Below, piece after piece: positions 1 to 11,871 of a stretch of DNA of 64,000 bases (position 1 is the first letter of the stretch; each line of letters opens with the position of its first letter). The notes under the pieces were generated by a model. The model saw only the letters and a list, made by a program, of their open reading frames with translations, had not been told where the DNA came from and made no database searches. The translations under genes and the position numbers were made by a program. The stretch is from Pristionchus mayeri (taxonomy: Eukaryota > Nematoda > Chromadorea > Rhabditida > Neodiplogasteridae). The stretch is taken from assembly GCA_036245805.1 (NCBI GenBank), contig BTRK01000003.1, forward strand, positions 23,215,292-23,279,291. Reading direction: 5' to 3'.

Positions 1-85
1 CTCCCATCCAATCATACTACTATACATATGTACTGCCATTGGCATTCCATCGCTTCCTTATCACTTCGCACTACCATTTCATTCT

Positions 86-3000
86 TCATTTAGATATGAA
101 AATTGATAAAATCGGGTAATTGGGCGGGTAAAGACCACACTCTACTTCAATGGGAATAGATAGTAGCCCTTGACGATCAGAGTGCTCACCGTAGTCCATC
201 TCCTCGTCGTCGTCGAGGAAGTCGATGGCAGATTCCTCCTCTTCCTCCTTCTTCTCCACTCTCGCCATCTTGATCTCCCTCGTCAGATTGTCTGCGTCTT
301 CCTTCATCGGAGAGAACTTCCGAGTCAGGGGAGATATCAAGGCAACCGTCCTGCAACCACATATTTAATATCATCAATCACATATTGGAGTCAAGTGCAA
401 TAGCAATAATCTAGAGTTGGATACATTGACCTCGAATAAGCTGAAAATGAGAATAAGTCTGCTCACTTCTGGAGGAAGTAAGCATCAAAGGGGAAGCAGG
501 GGTCGAAGGGACGGTTGAACTCAGTCATCGTGAGAGGGAGCACGTGGTTGCAGTAGACGAGTTGGAGAGAGCGAGAGACGGCTGCGAAGCATCGACCAAC
601 TGAGACGACCGAATACCTGAAAGAGAGAGCACTGATTCATCCATAGGGAGTACTGCTATCTATTTAAGGGAAGTGGAGAAGAAAAGAAGTGACTTGAGAG
701 GATCGAGCGACGAATGAATGAATCGAGCTATCCCCCAGTGACGAACTTCGTCCAACCCTGCAACTTCCCATATTTAATTGTATTTATTGCACATGCGCCC
801 AGTTTACGTGCCTCATCTCCGGAAAAAACACACCTCCAATCTTGACGATCTCTCTGTATCTGAATGAGAAAGCGAGGAAAAATGCATTAGCCATGGCGTA
901 GAAGACTCCGTGATGAGAGAGACCTGCAACCATTTTGATTGCATTGCATTGTTGTTTGAACACAAACAACAATTTTCCTAGTACATAGACAAACATGGAA
1001 TCATTTTGAATGTTCAAAGAAAAGGGGCTCGAGTAAGGATCTGTGGTATTCGTAGACCCTCTAAGTTAGTGGGCTGAAGAAAAGCATGAATACGGTATAT
1101 ATTCTTTACACTTCTTATCACGAACTAACTTTATTATTGTTTTTTTTGCTATTTTTGAAATTCATTTTGTGATACAGAAAACTCGAGGACCCAATATTGC
1201 TGTTTCAATAGCATAATCCAATGTACTCATTTAGTGATGAGGACCATTGGGGAATCCACATAGGATTTTGTGATTCCCGACTCATCATTGATAATCTAGT
1301 CAATTAGATGATCCCTCGAACCTTATCGAGCAGGTCTCTTGAAGAATTGGCGGAAGTGCCCTGATCACGCCAAAACTAGAAAAATAGTGTAAAAGGGGGA
1401 GACCGCGCATGATCGCATGGACTCAATTGAGCTCAACCAGATCTCCCCTGATGTTAATATTGATTTTCGATTTTTTCATTATTAAATTTTGACTTATTGG
1501 ACCACATTTTAGTATATTGTGAAATAAAAGTTCTTTCATGGTTGTTGGGTAACTTTAAATCGATAACAGATATCAGTTAGTCAAAATCAAGCACTCTCTG
1601 CATATTAAAATAGTGGGCTGAATAGAAAAATCGAGAAAAGACATTTTACCTTGGTGGGATCGAGCTTATTTACAGTGGCCCCACTATCTTAGTGGGATTT
1701 GAACGTTGAAAATCTGCTAAGTTAGTGGGAAGTAAGCGAGAAGATTCGAGAAAGTGATTAGACCACAAAGTTAGTGGGTTCGAGATCTAGACAATACTTT
1801 CTAGCTTGATGGCTATTATTATCAGAGATCGAAAAGTCATGCTGCGCAAATAGTTTAATTTTTTTTAAGAATTTTATTTTTGAGAAAAACGTGACGCTTT
1901 TTTATGATTCTGATTATTCTCGACGTCCTCTATCCAACGGTGTATCACAGTTTACCTTGTGCTCATCGCTGGCTAAAATAAACATGCCCGCGAATCATAA
2001 CGTGAAAATCGGATTTTGAGACTGCGGTAGGTTTTTCTCAGCTGCGGCACGTTTTCCCTGAACGGGACCACGTTTTTATTTATTCATTCAATGGGGCCGA
2101 TAATGTGATGAAGAAAGTTCGATGTGTTTGCTAATGGAGGGTACGTTTTTTGACATGTCGATATCTACATACTTTTCGATCTATGATTATTACAGTCAAT
2201 ATAGTGAATTAACGATTGAATGAGTTTAAGATCCATGAGGAAGTAGAAGCCATTCGTGACCAACCTAATACAGGAGAGAAATGACAGAGAAAGTGAAATA
2301 GAGATGCCTCAAAACATCAAAACTGTTAGAACCACACTTTCATTATCCACCTAAGCTTTCCTGTCTGTCCATTGTTTGCTATTGATATTTGTTGTCCTTT
2401 TTAATCATTCATTAGTTGCAAATGTGAAAAAATCTACCACACAATCAACCTGTCACCCGTGCCTAGAAATCCCTTCTTCTTTAATGATCTATCAACCGCC
2501 GCCGAATCAAACAGCGGAACTAATCAAATTTTTAAAAATATGATTAAGTTCAATAACAGGGTATTATCGTAAAGAAAATATTATTGATTGATCGTAAAAA
2601 TAACATAACATTAATCCCACAAACTTACATTAGTGGGGAATTCCCACTATGATAGTGGGAATCTACTAACTTAGTGGTGAGGATCCCACTAACTTAGAGG
2701 GCCTACGAATAGCCCAGATCCTTCATGAGTGGCTCCTACGGAGATATCATTTGAGTGCATTTTAAGTTTCTTTGTTTGCAAATTCTATTTTACAGATTAG
2801 TAGTTACGGTTGCAATTTATACCTCTGTGAAACGGGAGAATATTGTTGTTTTTTTGCTATTGATCCATTTCTACCATAATTTTTCAGATTAAAACATATG
2901 CTGAGCATACCAGGGACGATTGTTCTCGACGACAATCCCACTCGATCCACATACGAGCAGAGATACGCCGCCATTTTCGCCAGGTATGACTGTGCCATTC

Positions 3001-5109
3001 TATAAGCACATGTTCATAACATTGTTTTACTATTTTTCTTTTTTTGTGATTATTCATTGTAGCTCTTGGACACCTATCACTCCCCATTCACTTCAAGGTC
3101 GCTCCTTATCTCGACTTTCGCTCTTTCTCCCTTTTCTTCTTCTCTATCAAAATTTGTATTTTAAGAAGCATCTGATATATGAGCATACCGAATATCGATG
3201 TACTTGGCCCTGGCGATGAAAGCAGCCAGATAGGAGGCAGCTCCCTGACTCTTCTTCGCCTCTCCATCCAGGGAAGAGGGACGGATGAGACACTCCCACA
3301 GAGAGGAAAGCACTCGCTCCGTATACTCCTGACAGTACACTTCTATTCCATTTTATTTTAATTGTGGTTTCGATATATTTAACCGCATTAATCCTTCAAT
3401 ATTGTTCTCTATTTAAGCGTAAAATAATAGTGAATACCTCCTTGAGACTTGCGAGGAAAAGCCAGAGGAAGGAGACGTATCTCACAGAGGGAACATTCAG
3501 AAGATGGCGCATCAGCGCAGCCTTCAATCAATCAATCACATTGTGAGACATATCACATCCGAAGTTGTCTCATACCTCATAGATAATTATTCGGTTCCTA
3601 GATCGAACTCACCACTTTTAGTAATTGCATATCTTCTAACTTTGAGCCCTTACCATCTCTCCCCTTCCCACAGATTAAAATACTCACGTGGATGGCGTTG
3701 AATACACTCTCGCTCTCCACTTTCCCCGAGCAGTGCATCCATGCTGCTGCTGCAAATTCAAAAATAACATTGCGAATAAAATATAATTAGAGAAGTGTGC
3801 AGAGCTGTATCATCTCTTGTAATTTAGAGGGAAAAAATCACATCGATAAATCATCAGTTTGAGGCGCATACCATCATCATCGATCTCGATTGCATGGGAG
3901 GCATGGACGTAGTCGATGATGTCTCTCATCGCCTGATCCAACTTGGCCATGTGATCGGGATTGCATCCTTCCATCACTGCACTCGCACCTGCATCACCAA
4001 TCCATCTCTTAGCAAACACTTAAATATTGAAGTAGACATCAAAAAATAAAAAGGATAACAAACGGCTGTTGTCATCGTCCTCGTCGATCATGAATATCTC
4101 CGCTCCACTGTCATCCCCACTCGTCTCCCGCCCGATCAGAGACTGCAAATTGTGATTATACACTTACTTATATCAAATCCATCATCAAAAAATCTACTCA
4201 CATCAAAATTGACTAGATTATCAATGATGAGTCCCCAAATCTCTTCCCGTATTACAGACGCGTATTCTGAGGCATTGATGAGATTACGGACGTACGCAGT
4301 GATTCTGAAAACACGATTGCTCAATATGCTTAAGAATGGAGAAATGTTACGAAACAGCGTTGACTCACTTGAAAACAGGAGAAGACTGGTAAGGGAAATA
4401 ACGAGAAAGCATCTTTGAAGCCATTTTTGCAGATCTAAATAGTTTTTTTTTAATTTTGTAGCTAACATCCAGCGAATCATAAGCATAGGAAATTAAAACG
4501 TACACAGGGAGAACAATAAGAAGCTGATTTACAATGGAGTGAGCCATTCCGAAGAGTTCGGCCTGCTGGTCTTCTGGTAGTGCTAGTGCTAACTCTCCCT
4601 TATCTCAAAGAAAAAGACATGTTTTAAAAGGTAATGAAATATGAGCGAACCGTTGCTCATTTCTTCCGGTAAGAAAGCTCGAATTGCGCACTGGTAGATC
4701 TTCTCCAGATGGACAACATGCTTTACTCCGATTTCACACAGAAGATTACGCCATCTCATTCGCAAATCCATGGGAACTTTAGTCCATTTCAATTTCTGCA
4801 ACATTTACCTCGATAGTTTGTAATATATGAAACGACAAACTCACAATTATGTTCTCCACTAGAGTCTTGCAAGCATGATCGAGGAGGTCACCAATATCGA
4901 GTATCTGGGAGAGGAATTGTCTTGACGCATTCTCATCCCACTTCTCGACGAGGTCGAAAGCATTACAGATCTTCTTGTACAATAGAATCGCTTGAACATC
5001 TCCCTGTAATCAGCAGATAGCAATTTCTCAACCAATCAAAACAAACCTTAGAGAAACGAGTGATAACGTCTCGCGCAGAGATAGTCTGGTTCTCTGAGGC
5101 GGCGGCCAT
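86..5109 (-). CDS. RRN3: RRN3/TIF-IA homologue, RNA polymerase I initiation factor
   Basis: RRN3 recruits RNA polymerase I to ribosomal DNA promoters in the nucleolus. Spliced minus-strand exons match the family in order. The start is MAAASENQTISARDVITRFS at 5109. At 4779-5003 there is a helical block (ILLYKKICNAFDLVEKWDEN). At about 4200-4420 lies the diagnostic block KMLSRYFPYQSSPVFKITAY, followed by REEIWGLIIDNLVNFDVS. At about 3880-4000 is an HMAKLDQAMRDIIDYVHAS segment. At 2845-2990 is a SYLAKMAAYLC segment and at about 840-930 HHGVFYAMANAFFLAFSFRYR. At about 475-600 the conserved PFDPCFPFDAYFLQK appears. The tail is acidic (EEEEES..DFLDDDEEMDY), as in other RRN3 proteins. The last exon may splice at a GTGAGC near 190, so the true 3' end could lie left of the window. 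A TIR transposon occupies the intron between about 1.0 and 2.8 kb. Family assignment is firm; exon edges are hand-drawn. Confidence 0.82.
1035..2723. mobile_element. TIR DNA transposon (non-autonomous) in an RRN3 intron
   Basis: The ends are inverted copies. The left end at 1035 reads AAGGATCTG..TATTCGTAG..CCCTCTAAGTTAGTGGG, and the right end at 2723 is the same in reverse. Similarity may continue some 15 bp further out on each side, so the limits are approximate and no clean target duplication was found. Inside, the motif CTAAGTTAGTGGG recurs in both orientations at about 1058, 1680-1765 and 2610-2700, giving sub-terminal repeats. No transposase reading frame is visible. A single piggyBac-like end (GTTGGGTAACTTTAA at about 1544-1558) is nested inside it. 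Confidence 0.75.
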
Positions 5110-5536
5110 CACAATAGACAATGGTTTAACAGAAATCAACAGCAGAAGTTAACAGAAACCGCACAAATCAACAATGAAGGTGCCGAATCGGTCGTTACGT
5201 CTCGATATCGGCTGATCCACAATGACTAATGGGCTGACATACTAACCCCTGCAAAAGGGAAATAGATGGTATGCTTTCCAGTTTCGAAAATCGTAAGAAA
5301 GCGCGGAAGCAGCAGGAAAATCTAAAATGCTAAGCACTCGCGGAAAATGGCAATTTGCAATTCGCACAACCACAAACTCGAAATTACCGGTCGCTAAATT
5401 TCTTTTCGAGAGAACGTTACATCGTAACCATTGGCTTTCTTTTTTGCTGATTGTCCCGTAATTAACTTGCATTCCATTGGCAATTTCTCGCATTCCTTTA
5501 TGTTGCATAACATTGTAATCATGCTGTTTTTCAGAT
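5110..5536. promoter_or_regulatory. Shared divergent promoter region of RRN3 and DDX51
   Basis: This stretch of 427 bp separates the two start codons, which point away from each other. It ends at TTTTTCAG two bases before the DDX51 ATG, which looks like a trans-splice acceptor. No clear TATA box or further gene is seen. The shared-promoter role is inferred only from the arrangement. Confidence 0.4.
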
Positions 5537-8500
5537 ATGGGAGATAAGAAACGGAAGCGGAAGGCGGAAGAGGAATGTGTAGAGGGAGAGGAGAAAGGCG
5601 ATGAGAACGGAGCTGAAACAGTCGAAGTGGATCCTGCTCCCGAGGAAGATACTGAAGAACAGCAAGAACTGAAAGAGAAGAAAAAGAAAAAGAAAAAGAA
5701 GGTAGTGGAGGAGGAGGAGGAGGATGAAGAGGTCGAGGAGAACGAGCAGACAACTGCACTCGAAGAAGACTACCAGAAGGAATTCAAAGTTCTTGGACAT
5801 CAAGATTTCACTGAAATCAAAAAGATCAGGTGAGAGTTAGCCCTATCCAATCAAGTATAACTCACTGATCTCTTTCCAGAGTCGTATCTGGCTGGATCAA
5901 GAATGCCCGTGAATTCCCTGCTGGAATCGACAATGAGAATCTCGGACCACTTGCTGAGATCACTCCGCACCTTCCCAAATCACTCGTGAAACGGATCGAG
6001 ACTGAATTGAAGCACTGGTTCCCCGTGCAGGTACGTTGATCTCTCTATCAATCAGGATTGGAATGTCTATTGTTCTCAGAGAGCAGTCATTCCCGAGTTA
6101 CTCGAATGCATTGTGAATCCACCTGTGTTGAGACGTCGAGATCTAGCCATTTCCGCTCCTACGGGTAACAATTTAATTTTTCAAAGTTGTTGAATGTGAA
6201 ATGGTTATTGGTGAAATTATAAGCACATTCGTTGGTATATCTGATTTAATGAATATTTGCATAACAGATGTGTCTCTGATTACTTATTTGCTTCTAATGC
6301 AGGTAGTGGAAAGACGTTGTGTTATGTGTTGCCCTCGCTGGCGTCGATCTCTTCTCCGGGTGAGTTCATCTCCACTCTCATTGTCGTCCCCGTACAGGCA
6401 CTCGTCAAGCAGATCATTCACGTAAGCATTCCCATTCGAATACCAGTGTCTAACAGATTAATAATACCCGACACTTGATTTTTCTCCACAAAAAGTAGAA
6501 ATTCGTCGAATAATATATTGCGTATTACAATCAGGCGCATTTCTCACACCTTTCCTATTTTTTCTTGGTATCATTACATTCACTCGATTCCTTGCAGGAA
6601 ATTTCTCGATTCAACAGTATGGGAGCGAAGGTGGTCGGACTTTCAGGCAGTGAGTCGTATGACAAGGTACTCTGCCACTCTTCTTCTCTTTGATTTTTGT
6701 ATGCTATATCAATTATAGAATTTTATGTTCTCATTTATCAATAATTTCTCAGGAGCGACGTAAACTCGTCTCTGCACGAGGTTTCATCGATGCAGATATC
6801 ATAGTTGCAACGCCCTCTCGATTGATCGAACACATTCTCGATCCCTCTGCGAATTTCGATCTCTCTCGATTACGGTAGTTTTGCCTTCTTCCGTCCTGTG
6901 ATGAATAAACGTGATTTTAGGTATATCATTGCTGATGAGGCAGATCGAATGCTCAATGTGAGACAGGAGTGGTTGGAGTTGGTGGAGGGAGAATGTGGAG
7001 GTTGGAATTGAAACAATATTCTATCTTTATTCAACTGCTCTCAGGTCTGGGAGGGGCTTCGTCCATAATGGACTTCGCCACGAAGAGAAATGCGCCCCAG
7101 AAGATTCTTCTCTCCGCCACTCTATCACGGTAAGTACGCTTTTCCCATTCCCAAGATCTAAAAAAATACCTCGATTCGATATAGTATATCTATATTCACC
7201 TAAACGATTTTATCCACAATGTTGGTTGATTAGGCTTCTTACTTAGAATAACATCCTTATAATTGAATTATGTGTCTTCAGAGACATCGAGCAGCTGGAG
7301 AAGTGGAATCTGCACCGACCTCGCCTCTTCAGAGCGAGTGCAGTCAAGGCAGAGCAGGTCGGGAGGGGGAAGAGGGGAGGGGGGGGGGGTAGAGTGGATG
7401 CCCATGTGCATTCACAGGCTGAGCTGTCATCGTTTGATCTGTCGATCCCTACAGTATCTCTTTCAGGTGGACACATCGGCAGAGTGCGTGCTCCCCTCCG
7501 GAATCAGCCATTTGGTAGTCGAGACTCCCCTCAAATTCCACCCTCTCGTCCTATTCAACGACATCGTGGAAAGCGAATGCAAGAGGATTCTCGTATTCAC
7601 TAATCAGAAGTCAGCTTCTTTATTTATTTTATAGAAATGTTAGTTTCTCGTCAGTTGAAAGGTATTTCAAATTGTTTGTCATGAAATAGAGGAGAAGCTC
7701 CAATTGCAGTGACTCAGCAGTACGATTGTGCACGTTGTTGTCCATTCTGGCAGATGGATCATTCCAAGTGGAACAGTTGACCGCCGATCTCTACGGAAAG
7801 AGGAGACACAAAGTGTTGGATAGATTCAGAAAGGGAACGGTCAGTTTATCACTCATCCAGGCCAATGGCCAACATCATGTGTACAATTGAAAAAAAAACA
7901 TGTGGTTACAGACACGAGTGCTGATTTGTTCCGACTATCTCTCTCGAGGAGTCGATGTGGAGGGAATCGATTGTGTAGTCAACTATGACCTACCTCAAGC
8001 GACGAGTGAGTACTACATACCGTAACCCTATCCTATAATCTCTGGTTGAGGACTCTTCATCCATCGTGCGGGTCGAACTGCACGAGCAGGCACGAAGGGA
8101 AGGCTGGTCAGCATCACGGAGAAGGAACCGGTACGGTAGATGACATTTAGAGACATCTCTTTCCTTTGATTCATGGAATAGATGAATGCATGCTGAGTTG
8201 TCGATTGTAGAAACGACTGTTCGTGAAACTACTGAAGAAGGGAAATCTGTGGAATGAGGCGAGTGAGAAGAAGATCGAGGAAGAGGAATTAGAAGAGAGT
8301 AAGGAGATGTACACGAAGGCATTGGAGAAGATGAAGAAGGAGATGGAAGAAGAGACGAAGAAGGAAGGAGGAAAGGAGGAGAAGAATGGAGTGAAGACAG
8401 AAGGAGGAGGAGGAACGAGGGGAGGAAGAGGAGGAAGTAGTGCGATGAGGGGAGGGAATGGTGGAAGGGGGAGAGGGGGGAGGGGACAGTGGAATGGAAA

Positions 8501-8570
8501 GAGGAATGGAGTACAGAGTAGCCGTGGCCAGAATGGATACGGTAATCACAAGAGACAACGAATCAATTGA
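5537..8570 (+). CDS. DDX51: DEAD-box RNA helicase DDX51/Dbp6, 60S ribosome biogenesis
   Basis: This is an ATP-dependent RNA helicase of the Dbp6/DDX51 branch, which in other eukaryotes acts in the nucleolus on early large-subunit precursors. The N-terminus is Lys/Glu-rich (RKRKAEEE.., [10 protein letters not shown]). Core motifs then appear in order. The Q-region [15 protein letters not shown] is typical of DDX51. Motif I is SAPTGSGKT, split by an intron at about 6165-6300. Motif II is [11 protein letters not shown] (about 6930), motif [10 protein letters not shown] (about 7110), then [18 protein letters not shown] text, [17 protein letters not shown] (about 7920) and motif [12 protein letters not shown] (about 8065). 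The C-terminus is a charged coil followed by an RGG/GGR-rich tail (8410-8530). The start ATG follows TTTTTCAG. The stop is TGA at 8568. It is divergent from RRN3, with metaxin-2 181 bp downstream on the same strand. Confident at family level. Confidence 0.9.
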
Positions 8571-8751
8571 TCGATTCGCTGAAATGATTGTTATCTTTCG
8601 CATTGTTGAGTTGTTTGTTGTTGTTTTAATTTACAAGTTGATAAAGATATTTACGCTGATCATTAATAATTCTCTGAGTAAAGGGTTGTATTCCTTTAAA
8701 CTATCTTACAATTAGATTCACAGCGAGGGTATACTAGCTACAGTATCCCAG

Positions 8752-10360
8752 ATGGCGGCTGGGGACTCAGTATTGATTGGATTGGTAGAGGAGGCGCTGT
8801 CGATGCACGTGGACTCCGAATGGCACGAGGCTAAGCTGTACACTCCCTTCTTCAGTGAGTGCATCTCATCCCTCCATCTACCGTAATATTCCCTCGTCCC
8901 TCTATCGTAGTCTCATTTGCAGAAGATCAGGCACAATTGTACGAGTTCGCGGATTGCCTGGCAGTGCAGACCTTCCTCCGAATGGCTCAACTTCCCATCC
9001 AGAACAAGCAACGGCCGAACACTGAATTCATCTCTCCCACAGGTACCCTAGCCATATGTCATCCTATTATCCCTTTTATCTTTCGATGCGATGCTTCATT
9101 AAATGTTTCGATTTCAATTTTTTGTTCTTGTCACGCTTACAAATGAATGGTCGATATTTCGAAATGACGATTCCAATTGTTCTCTAGTGAGTAATCATCT
9201 TCTCAGGTGAAGTGCCCGTTCTGCAAATAGGAAGTGTGCTCATCCCTGGATTCACTGGAATAGTTGATCTCGTGAGGAAGAAGGTACTCTCCCCTTCATT
9301 CCTCGCATCAGTAGGGTATTCTTGAATGCATATCCAGTCATCATAGTCTATCCCTTCTCGAGTTATTGCCTCACTCGTCAATTTTCCATGCGATCTAGCC
9401 AACAGTAATAATGTGAGCATGGAATGGATTGATTTGAGGAAGCGGGTCTCTCCTCGCATCTCACAGATGTCCAGAAGGCAGATATGGCAGCACAGATCGC
9501 AGTCATCGATAACATCCTCAGGAAAGTGGAGGTGAGCATACGGGTCGATCATATAATATATATGGATATTTCCTTTGAAATAGAAGGATCTCCCATACTC
9601 CCCCCTCCCCCTCTCCCTTTCCTTTCCTTCCCTGGATGGTTGCAGATGTACATAGTGTGGGTGCACGAGGAGACGTACTCGATGGTCACTTCCACTCGAT
9701 TCGGATCCGTCTACAAATGGCCCCTCTCGCGAGTCCTCCCTGCACTCAAGAGGAGGGAGATGAGAGACAAACTGGGAAGCATCCAATGGGCCAATAAGGT
9801 ACCATTCATAGTCTATGGTCTTACTTGTTACGAAGATCAGCAAATATCTAAAGGAGAGTGAAGTAGTGATGCCAAAACGGCGAGCGCTCTCCTCGTTTCA
9901 CACGCTCTCTCGCTCTGTCTGACCTGTGAGAGAGCGTGTGAAACAAGGAGAGCGCGCGCCGATTTGGCATCACTAGAGTGAAGTATCGTTGCAGACTCTA
10001 GTGGATGTGATGGAAGCAGCGGACAAAGCATTCCGATGTCTCTCCTCCCATCTCGCAACTCAGGTACTCACTTATGGGTACATTTTGCGTAGTGCACCCG
10101 ACTTGTACGTGTAGTGGAGGTGCCTGATGAACATATGCATGAGTGGATGGGAGTGGTATTCCCTCTGTGAACATAGTTCCCCTGTGCAGGATTTCGTGAT
10201 GGGATCTCGAGTGACGGAGGCGGATGCCCTCCTCTTCGGCCATCTCTTCGCCATTCTCACCACTCGATTGCCCACCATGGAATTGAGTAATGCATTGAGG
10301 AAGTATCCCAATCTAGTCGAGTACACGGAGAGGATCGAGAATGAATACTTCAAGAAATGA
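8752..10360 (+). CDS. MTX2: Metaxin-2 homologue, mitochondrial outer membrane import/SAM component
   Basis: Metaxin-2 is a GST-fold protein on the cytosolic face of the mitochondrial outer membrane. It works with metaxin-1 in beta-barrel protein assembly and links mitochondria to transport motors. The exons read MAAGDSVLIGLVEEALSM, then CLAVQTFLRMAQLPI, PTGEVPVLQIGSVL, the characteristic TRFGSVYKWPLSRVLPALKR, GSIQWANKTLVDVMEAADKA, and the C-terminal GST helix VTEADALLFGHLFAILTTRL. The length (about 270 residues) fits the family. The ATG directly follows CCCAG, an apparent trans-splice acceptor. Only 181 bp separate it from DDX51, which suggests a downstream operon gene. A foldback element lies in the intron before the TLVDVMEA exon. 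Confidence 0.9.
9855..9985. mobile_element. Foldback MITE with 11-bp direct repeats, in metaxin-2 intron
   Basis: The core (9866-9974) is a near-perfect hairpin. The left arm GTGATGCCAAAACGGCGAGC.. through CACACGCTCTCTC is answered by GAGAGAGCGTGTG.. through GGCATCAC, with a loop of about 14 bases. The same 11 bases, AGAGTGAAGTA, flank it at 9855-9865 and 9975-9985, which is a target duplication of Mutator-like length. The insertion lies about 25 bases upstream of the splice acceptor of the next exon. Confidence 0.8.
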
Positions 10361-10666
10361 ACAGAAGGAAGAAACAGTGATTACGGTAGAACAGAGTTTT
10401 AGGAATTGTGATGTGTGTGACATAAATGTTTTTAAAAGTTTTTTTTGCAAAGTTGGCTTATTCCACAGTCGCATTACACATAAAATAATTGGTAAAAGGA
10501 TTTATACATTTCCATAGATAATTGATTATCTCTCCATTTCTCCACTCTCTCGTCCAATTGTGTCACGTCTCCTTCTCCCTCCCTCTTCCCCTCTCTCCTC
10601 TCCTCTCTCCATTCACATTCTCTTCCCTCCGGCTGAGTGGCCGATCACTTCTCCATCTCAGTCAAC
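10361..10666. other. Gap between metaxin-2 and the next gene
   Basis: This is about 300 bp of AT-rich 3' flank followed by a TCTCC-rich stretch at 10525-10620. No coding sequence is recognised. Confidence 0.5.
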
Positions 10667-11871
10667 GATGATTCTGTACGATTTATTTGACCACTCGTAA
10701 CTTCTTCCTACTGTAGCTGATCTATCTCGTCTAACCATTCCTTCTCACTAATAGACTCTCTTTACTCCATCTTCTTCAGTAGCTGGCATCCCGTAACTCG
10801 CAAATTGACCGTCGTTCTCGTCACAGCTGCTGCATCTGCTGCTCTATATCTTGCAATCAATCGATTCAACAGTACGGTACTATCCACGAGGGTACGGTAT
10901 TGGCATATCGATTGCAGAACCCGGGGGAAACAATGGAGGAGGAGGGGAGACTGCTGTGCCCGTCGCTCCAGAAGCCAAGACTCCCGTCAAACGAAGAAGA
11001 AGAAGAGGTCGTTCTGCCGCCAATTCGCCCAATACACGCAACGCCGCGTACGACCTTTCCCACTCTACACGACGAGAGTACGGTATCACAGGTCGTCATC
11101 CACCTCCGCCTCTTCCCTCGACTCGAACACAGCTCCAGCCATCTCTGCCGCTCAGTCTGTCGCAGAGTGAGTCCTTCCCCCCTTCTTCCCCTGAGAGTAC
11201 CGTTTTCCAGCCCGAGCTCCTCACAGTCCGCATCCCTGGAGACGCATTCCGAGAGGGTACTGTACTCAGAGAAGACTACGGTAGTGATTATCGATTTCAG
11301 GCCGTCAGCCCTTCGTCTGCGTCTGTGACTACGGCAGAGACCAAGGGAGCAGATCAGGAGGTAGATCGATCAATCGATATTCGATCTACCGTATGCCTTC
11401 GAGGAACAACTCCCTCGCACCTCTCTCTGCGGCTGTCGTGTTCTGAAGAAGGGCGAGCCCATCCCCGATACCGAGTTGGTGATCGATCCCTTAACCTACC
11501 GTAACCCTTTCCCTTCAGGGCCCTCTTCGATGCTTCGAAGCGTCCTGTGATCGGAGAGACTTCTCCCGTTGTGGACTACAAGCAGTTCGAGCCTCTCCGT
11601 CTCTGCGATCCCATCCGTAGGATTACGCTAGAATATCGATTGATGGGAGGAGATTGCAGTGGATAGAAAGACTGAGGTGACTCCTGCTTCGAAGAGACCT
11701 CCCGCCCTCCAGATCGAACAGGTCCATTCCATCTACCGTACTCCATCTACAATACCCTCATTACAGTCGTATCTCACGCCTTTCCAATCGATTCTCCAGT
11801 CGCTCGAATTCGCTGATAAGCACGCCTATCTGATCGAGAGTCTGGTCGATAATTATGAGTGGCTCCAGTAG
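10667..11871 (+). CDS. Unrecognised multi-exon gene, low-complexity linker plus conserved-looking C-terminus
   Basis: I do not recognise this protein. A chain of exons with 40-60 bp introns can be spliced in frame. One exon is Gly-rich and basic (GGNNGGGGETAVPVAPEAK, then a KRRRR run). Next are Ser-rich exons (SSSTSASSLDSNTAPAISAA, then DPSSSQSASLETHSER). The last exons are ALFDASKRPVIGETSPVVDY, then KQFEPLRLCDPIR, then VDRKTEVTPASKRPPALQIE, and a final helical segment SYLTPFQSILQSLEFADKHA ending ..VDNYEWLQ at the TAG at 11869. Donors such as CAGA|GTGAGT (11165) and acceptors such as ATTGCAG support this. The 5' exon (ATG near 10667) and the junction near 11478-11519 do not resolve cleanly. 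No domain or function is claimed. Confidence 0.5.

Noticed and set aside
5531..5803. Hydrophobic minus-strand frame (rich in Leu and Phe)
   Set aside because: This is the shadow of the Glu/Lys-rich N-terminus of DDX51 on the plus strand.
9184..9843. 219-codon open frame on the minus strand
   Set aside because: It lies antisense to metaxin-2 exons and introns, whose plus-strand protein matches its family throughout. The minus frame has no recognisable domain.
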